Assembly: GCA_902795745.1 (NCBI GenBank)
Contig: CADBMG010000013.1
Location: forward strand, 1 to 10,805
Direction: 5' to 3'
Source: an uncultured Pseudomonadota bacterium
GTDB lineage: Bacteria; Pseudomonadota; Alphaproteobacteria; RF32; CAG-239
Length of the DNA stretch: 10,805 bases
The notes under the pieces were generated by a model, which saw only the letters and a program-made list of their open reading frames with translations, did no database searches and was not told the DNA's origin. How positions within the stretch are numbered: the first letter of the stretch is position 1; every line of letters begins with the position of its first letter. Position numbers and translations under genes: made by a program. This document shows, in pieces, positions 7,301 to 10,805 of the stretch.

Positions 7301-7773
7301 ATAATATCTGCTTCCAAAGGAAATCGCTTCAAAATTTCCTGACAGAAGCTGTGAATTGTCTGAATTTTTATACCTCCGGGAGTATCAAGCAACTTGGCAA
7401 AACAGGTGCGGGCTATTTGTTTAGTATATTCCATAATTTTTTCATTTTTAATCTCGCTACCAAGCAAATTTACCAAACTTTTTTCTAAATCCGCATCACT
7501 CATAACAGCCCATTCGGCAAGACGTTCGGAAATACGTGTTTTCATCTCCACGGCCGCGGCTTTGGTATAGGTAAGACATAAAATTTTTCCGGCATCAATA
7601 TTTTTCAAAAGCATTCTTAACACTCTGTCTGATAAAACGCGAGTTTTACCTGTACCGGCAGAAGCTCCTACCCAAACAGATTTAGTCGGATCAGCTGCCG
7701 CACGTTGTTGAGATGTTGCTTTTTGTCTCAGACTGTCTCTTTCTATTTTGTATTCCTGTGCCGTTTTAACCAT
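4369..7773 (-). CDS. addA: AddA helicase-nuclease subunit of the AddAB double-strand break repair complex
   Basis: AddA is a 3'-5' UvrD-like helicase with a C-terminal RecB-type nuclease. With AddB it unwinds and trims DNA ends so RecA can load. The chosen start gives 1134 residues, normal for alphaproteobacterial AddA. Helicase motifs in order are Walker A GASAGTGKT (36-44), LTYTKAAAVEM (about 77-87), DEAQD (423-427), GDRKQSIFSFQGADP (459-473), SFRS (498-501), TVHRSKGL (about 797) and VALTRAEDRLYV (about 869). The nuclease shows RGTIIHKLLQ (His990), LDK (Asp1067), IVDFKT (Asp1080, Lys1082) and QLAAY (Gln1101), so both activities look intact. An ATG at 7797 would add eight residues and overlap addB by 20 bases. 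The start at 7773 is preferred because AGAGGA lies 8 bases upstream and it begins 4 bases after the addB stop. Confidence 0.95.
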   Translation of the reverse strand: MVKTAQEYKIERDSLRQKATSQQRAAADPTKSVWVGASAGTGKTRVLSDRVLRMLLKNIDAGKILCLTYTKAAAVEMKTRISERLAEWAVMSDADLEKSLVNLLGSEIKNEKIMEYTKQIARTCFAKLLDTPGGIKIQTIHSFCQEILKRFPLEADIMPYFDIMEDREVDDVLRHLQNRMQIDAELQPDSPVSLALQYLNARLDERQFPQLMKTVADKRTDIASVLIKYHDMKEFAEALRQKLGIKSVTSVSEFKKECMHKADVGMIEDFIEAWSQGVKKTDNDRAVALRHVLNSGLSDASYSAYRDIFLTSSKDGEIKVRSKMICADVAKKHPQMEELLQKEGERILAYEQKIRQMDLYFATLNVMIVANDFINRYDEYKYRTGKMDYNDLIIRTGELLCKSNMADWVLYKLDGGIDHILIDEAQDTSPSQWQIIQALCAEFWAGEGLKPEATIFAVGDRKQSIFSFQGADPTKYDAMSKASSDGSNNFEKIDLEVSFRSAPAVLETVNRLFASPEMSHGVISSGEVVNHIASRAGEFGDVQIWPFIAKPKEDKKAKTAELPLLMPSGEISLKKQMAEKIVAEIERLMAESQHNGKPLKYSDFMVLVQRRSSIVTEFIRACKTHDIPIAGADKMVLSKEISVQDLLSLGKFLLLPEDDLSLAEVLKSPLFELNDDDLTTLCYGRGSCSLWQRLKQNENYRSVTEQLVELLNSLDLIRPFELYNKVLTQMDGRYRMTRRMGMEVEDALDEFMNLTLSFEKENIPTLQGFIRWMEQSDAEVKRETDRKDIDAVRLMTVHRSKGLQAPIVFLPDAGMLKTLKRQQNLLIDDNIAYYPLDKSDYEEHCEAILNRQKAQALAENKRLLYVALTRAEDRLYVCGFQSGNSNSAPENSWFDMCRKYLPDDNGQIVPPNEKWEHSSPDVLPKLQKEAEGVSLSRVISPEWIKEPVENAVPLAKPWTPSKPDEYEDEPDSSSPLADTGQYYQRGTIIHKLLQFLPKNKGDKVEVMREFLRINAADMSIKQHQQIIEEVSKLLNDEKYSVIFGDKAYSEVPIMGEVDGKIISAQLDKMVVTDDKIIIVDFKTNRPAAPSLAETPIAYKKQLAAYAELVRRIYHRQEVETYILWTNVPRLMRVF

Positions 7774-7777
7774 TGTA

Positions 7778-10711
7778 TTAATCCTCTGCCACATCATCTT
7801 TTATCGCCCATTCCGCGTAGCGAGATAAATGTTCGTAATCGGAATACTTCGGAGCACTTGCCGGATCAGGTTTATAAACATATGGAGCCGGCGGCGTTTG
7901 TTCATAGAACTCGTGCAAACGCTGACGCAAATTTTGCTCGGTTATTTCTATGGCAAATTTACTGTCATCTTCGGATAATTCACAAACTTCTTTACCTAAA
8001 CGCCAACAACGCAAAGAATTGATTTTAACCGGAGCCTTAATTTTTTCATATCCGTCATTCATAGCAATCAATGCTTCAACAGGTAGCTGAGGCTCATAAC
8101 CTAATTTGAACAGTTGAAGCGATGCCGGAAAGCCCGATGAACCTGTTTTGTAATCTAAAATATTAATGTCTCCGTTTTCAGTAACATCAATTCTGTCTGC
8201 CGTTCCGGTTATAGTAAATTTATGTCCGTCGGACAGCGATATATGCATTTTTCCTTTTTCTTCATTGTAAACTTCAACAATATCAATACGATACTCTTGT
8301 TCTTTATTCAAAAGCCAATCAACTGTTTGCTCAAACTGCGGCCACCAAAACACTCGCACTTCGGTTGGAATACTTGCTTTTGAAAATAATTCTTCTCCTA
8401 ATTTCAACAGTTCTTCTTTTGCATTTATCGGATATTGTGCGCCATATTTTTTGTTGAATAATTCCACTGCCTTATGCACCAATGTTCCGTAATCGCGGCG
8501 ATCAAAATTACGATCAATATCCTCAAGAGGGTAGAGCTGCAAAATATATTTGGCGAATATAGTATATGGATCGCGCAAAAAAGCATTTATATTGGTGGCT
8601 GAAAGTTCCAACGGTCTTTTATCAATTGCAGGGCGCGGAGCCGGCGGAGCAATGTTAACGGTATTTTGCGCACGCTCATCGTATTTGGCCAATGCCGAAT
8701 AGTACGTGTCATACAATGAATAAATTTGTTTTTTGGAACCGAGTAATGCCGTTAATATCGTTTCTAAGCGCAACATCCAACGGGATTTAGCGGTAGGGGT
8801 TCCATCAATGCGTTGGGAGCGGGTTATATATACTTCGGGAGCATTGAGCAAATGTGCAAAATCTGCAGCTGTAACACCCACCGCTCGCTCGGCATCAGGC
8901 AGTCCGAAATCAGCACGCATCTGTCGCGACATCCACATATCCGAAGGTGGTTGTTGCGGCCAAAATCCCTCATTTGCTTCACCAACAATTGTTACATCGA
9001 ATTGTGTCATTCTTGCTTCAATCGGACCTAAAATTTTAACCCGCGGATGCATTCCATAGCGTACACGAACATTCTGCGCCTGTATTAATTTAGTAAAAAG
9101 TTTGGCATAATCGCGCGGGGCAATATATTCAAAAACCGAACTGTTTGCTGTTAAATCACTGATAAAATCCGCTGCGGTATGTCCGTCATCTTGCTTCCAA
9201 ATGATTTTTTCTCCGCTTTTTTGAGCTGTATCTGCCAAAATTTCGGCAACCTGAATATGGGTGATAAGCATTTGTTGCAAACTTATTTTCGATTTACCGT
9301 ATAATTCTACCAATGGCTGCAAGCGCAAATGCAAATCTTCCAATAAATTTTGTTCTTCCTCACCAAGCCCTTCTTTCATTTTTCTGCTGCCGCGCCAATA
9401 GAGCTCAATGCGACGGATTAAGCGCAAACATTCTTTTCGTTCCAACCCGCAGGCTGTTAACGGATGTTTCAACAGTGCCAAACATGAAGTTTGAGAAAAG
9501 TGGCTTTCAACAACTTCGGCTATAAGTCGCAAATAAATGCCTATCGGTGAAAGGCTGAGAGGCAATCCCGCCGAATCATCGGCTTTGACATTCCAACGTT
9601 TCAATTCCGAAACAACACGACGCGCCAAATTACGGTCAGGTGTTACCAGTGCCACTGTCTTTTGTGATTGACGCAATACATCTCTGATGATAAGAGCAAT
9701 GGCATAAGCCTCTTGACGCATATCGTCACATTCGACAATATGTATATTTTGCAAGGATTCTTTTAATTCCTGCCGCTGGCGCAAATCAAGCCATTTATCG
9801 GTTGTAACAGCCGGTCGCATACATTCTGAGATCAAATTTTGGCGTAAATTTTTTACACCGATATTTTTCACCGTTTCGCGCTTTTCATTTAAATACCCCA
9901 GTAGTTCTTTGAGTTCATACTGCGGATGACTTACCTCTATTTTTTGCCAATCAGAATCAGATAAATAAGTATCCAAACCATAGAGCCAAACTTCTCCGTT
10001 CGGCAAATCGGCAACCGTTTTTACCAACTCTTTTAACAAAGGAAAAGCCGCTGTTGTTCCAGCAATCACAATACGCTGCTCGGTCTTAGTTTGCCGCCAA
10101 TATTCCAGTTCTGCTTTTAGAAGCATATTGCGCCTCTCAACGGCATCAACTTTTTGTTGCTCTTGTAAAATTTCCGGCCAACGACGACGGATAACATCCA
10201 GCAATTTCAATGTCATTTGCCAGTGTTCTGCATAAGATGATGAATCGTCCAAAAGACTATCCAGCTTATCCATATCAATATTTTGCTGATATACAGTATC
10301 CAATAAAACAGCTAAGTTTTGAGCCAAATCATAGGCCTGTGCAGGTGTAATGTCTTTAACACCGAGTTTTTCATCATATCGCAAAATCTGCCGCATTAAG
10401 CGCAATAAACGTTCTGTTGTACCGATTGCCGGTGGCAAATGTCTCGCCAAATCACCATTATCGCTTAATAAAATTTCATCTTCTGATGCTTCGGCTATCG
10501 GCTCTATCCGCGGCAGAATTGTCGGTTCCAAACCATTAGCTCGTACAAATGCGTCGGCTAAATCCCGACAAGCACGTCGGTTCGGCAACAAGAAAAGTAC
10601 ATCTGATAAAGAATTTGCCTCCTTATCTTTATATTCATTTAAAAACGTTCGTGCCAAAACATCAACAAACGAATCGGAGGCATTAACATTATAAATCTTA
10701 CGCGAAGACAT
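7778..10711 (-). CDS. addB: AddB nuclease subunit of the AddAB complex, alphaproteobacterial type
   Basis: AddB is the second subunit of AddAB. It has an inactive helicase-like body that in studied homologues recognises the recombination hotspot, and a C-terminal PD-(D/E)XK nuclease that cuts the other strand. The 977-residue product shows the alphaproteobacterial pattern. There is LLPNRRACRDL near the N-terminus (41-51), the central ARMTQFDVTIVGEANEGFWP (566-585), then the nuclease with YGTLVHKAVE (His746), GTADRID (836-842), ILDYKT (Asp853, Lys855) and EPQLPVEAL (Gln875). No Walker A motif is present, and the C-terminal cysteine cluster that binds 4Fe-4S in Bacillus AddB is absent; both fit my understanding of the alphaproteobacterial form. 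The ATG at 10711 has AGGA 7 bases upstream (10722-10719), overlapping the end of rdgB. The addB-addA order is the usual one. Confidence 0.95.
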   Translation of the reverse strand: MSSRKIYNVNASDSFVDVLARTFLNEYKDKEANSLSDVLFLLPNRRACRDLADAFVRANGLEPTILPRIEPIAEASEDEILLSDNGDLARHLPPAIGTTERLLRLMRQILRYDEKLGVKDITPAQAYDLAQNLAVLLDTVYQQNIDMDKLDSLLDDSSSYAEHWQMTLKLLDVIRRRWPEILQEQQKVDAVERRNMLLKAELEYWRQTKTEQRIVIAGTTAAFPLLKELVKTVADLPNGEVWLYGLDTYLSDSDWQKIEVSHPQYELKELLGYLNEKRETVKNIGVKNLRQNLISECMRPAVTTDKWLDLRQRQELKESLQNIHIVECDDMRQEAYAIALIIRDVLRQSQKTVALVTPDRNLARRVVSELKRWNVKADDSAGLPLSLSPIGIYLRLIAEVVESHFSQTSCLALLKHPLTACGLERKECLRLIRRIELYWRGSRKMKEGLGEEEQNLLEDLHLRLQPLVELYGKSKISLQQMLITHIQVAEILADTAQKSGEKIIWKQDDGHTAADFISDLTANSSVFEYIAPRDYAKLFTKLIQAQNVRVRYGMHPRVKILGPIEARMTQFDVTIVGEANEGFWPQQPPSDMWMSRQMRADFGLPDAERAVGVTAADFAHLLNAPEVYITRSQRIDGTPTAKSRWMLRLETILTALLGSKKQIYSLYDTYYSALAKYDERAQNTVNIAPPAPRPAIDKRPLELSATNINAFLRDPYTIFAKYILQLYPLEDIDRNFDRRDYGTLVHKAVELFNKKYGAQYPINAKEELLKLGEELFSKASIPTEVRVFWWPQFEQTVDWLLNKEQEYRIDIVEVYNEEKGKMHISLSDGHKFTITGTADRIDVTENGDINILDYKTGSSGFPASLQLFKLGYEPQLPVEALIAMNDGYEKIKAPVKINSLRCWRLGKEVCELSEDDSKFAIEITEQNLRQRLHEFYEQTPPAPYVYKPDPASAPKYSDYEHLSRYAEWAIKDDVAED
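7782..7787 (-). promoter_or_regulatory. Shine-Dalgarno site that decides the addA start
   Basis: AGAGGA sits in the last codons of addB, 8 bases before the ATG at 7773. The alternative ATG at 7797 has no comparable site in front of it. Confidence 0.7.
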
Positions 10712-10714
10712 ACT

Positions 10715-10805
10715 TTATTCCTGATGATGTTGCAAATATTCCTTAAACTTTGCCATAGCCCGACCACGGTGCGATATACTGTTTTTTTCATCATGCGACA
10801 TTTGA
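10715..10805 (-). CDS. rdgB: XTP/dITP diphosphatase RdgB (non-canonical purine NTP pyrophosphatase), C-terminal fragment
   Basis: Only the last 29 residues and the TAA stop are in the window; the gene enters from the right edge. The reading contains MSHDEKNSISHRGRAMAKF, the C-terminal signature of the HAM1/RdgB family, in which the KNxISHRxxA segment contacts the purine base. The enzyme hydrolyses XTP, ITP and dITP to monophosphates in the cytoplasm, keeping deaminated purines out of DNA and RNA. The stop is three bases before the addB ATG and the addB ribosome site overlaps the last codons, so the genes are probably co-transcribed. The motif is distinctive enough for a confident call even from a short piece. 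Confidence 0.9.
   Translation of the reverse strand, partial: QMSHDEKNSISHRGRAMAKFKEYLQHHQE

Noticed and set aside
10350..10694. Plus-strand frame of 114 codons opposite the addB 5' end
   Set aside because: Shadow of the AddB N-terminus; Ser/Lys-rich translation reflects the opposite strand.
7778..10711. AddB as damaged because Walker A and the Fe-S cysteines are missing
   Set aside because: The frame is intact, the nuclease motif is complete, and, as I understand the family, alphaproteobacterial AddB normally lacks these features.

Overview
The window suggests a low-GC, probably host-associated alphaproteobacterium. This is inferred from three things: an alphaproteobacterial-type AddB followed by AddA, a SucC homologue with the loop insertion I recall from alphaproteobacterial SucC proteins, and AT-rich coding sequence. 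No rRNA or other direct taxonomic marker is present. Every gene is on the minus strand, so the order below follows transcription, from high to low coordinates.

Block 1 (10805-4369) is a repair and nucleotide-hygiene cluster. It holds the C-terminal end of rdgB (XTP/dITP pyrophosphatase), then addB and addA, which encode the two subunits of the helicase-nuclease that processes double-strand breaks for RecA. Gaps of 3 and 4 bases imply one transcript.

The only real intergenic gap (4368-4286, 83 bases) follows addA. It is very AT-rich and probably carries the promoter for block 2. No GC-rich terminator is visible.

Block 2 (4285-1) reads sufS, a SufT/MIP18-like DUF59 gene, sufE, sucC-like, sucD-like, and the start of a comF-type gene. 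The junctions are a 1-base gap, a TAATG overlap, a 9-base gap, a TGATG overlap and an ATGA overlap, so the genes look like one translationally coupled operon. SufS and SufE mobilise sulfur from cysteine for Fe-S clusters, and the DUF59 protein is an Fe-S assembly or maturation factor. The SufBCD scaffold is not in the window.

The most unusual content is the succinyl-CoA synthetase pair. Both subunits are full length, uninterrupted and collinear with ordinary SucC and SucD, but the catalytic motifs are changed. The alpha-subunit phosphohistidine is Tyr248, its partner glutamate is Lys209, the phosphate-site Ser-Gly is Ala-Ser, and the CoA loop TPGKGG is gone. In the beta subunit, HAGGRGK reads QAGARHS and DVGGGA reads NVKGGV. 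I infer a paralogue that has lost the standard phosphohistidine reaction and may have a new or structural role, made in step with sulfur-mobilisation proteins. No mobile elements, CRISPR arrays, tRNAs or rRNAs were seen.
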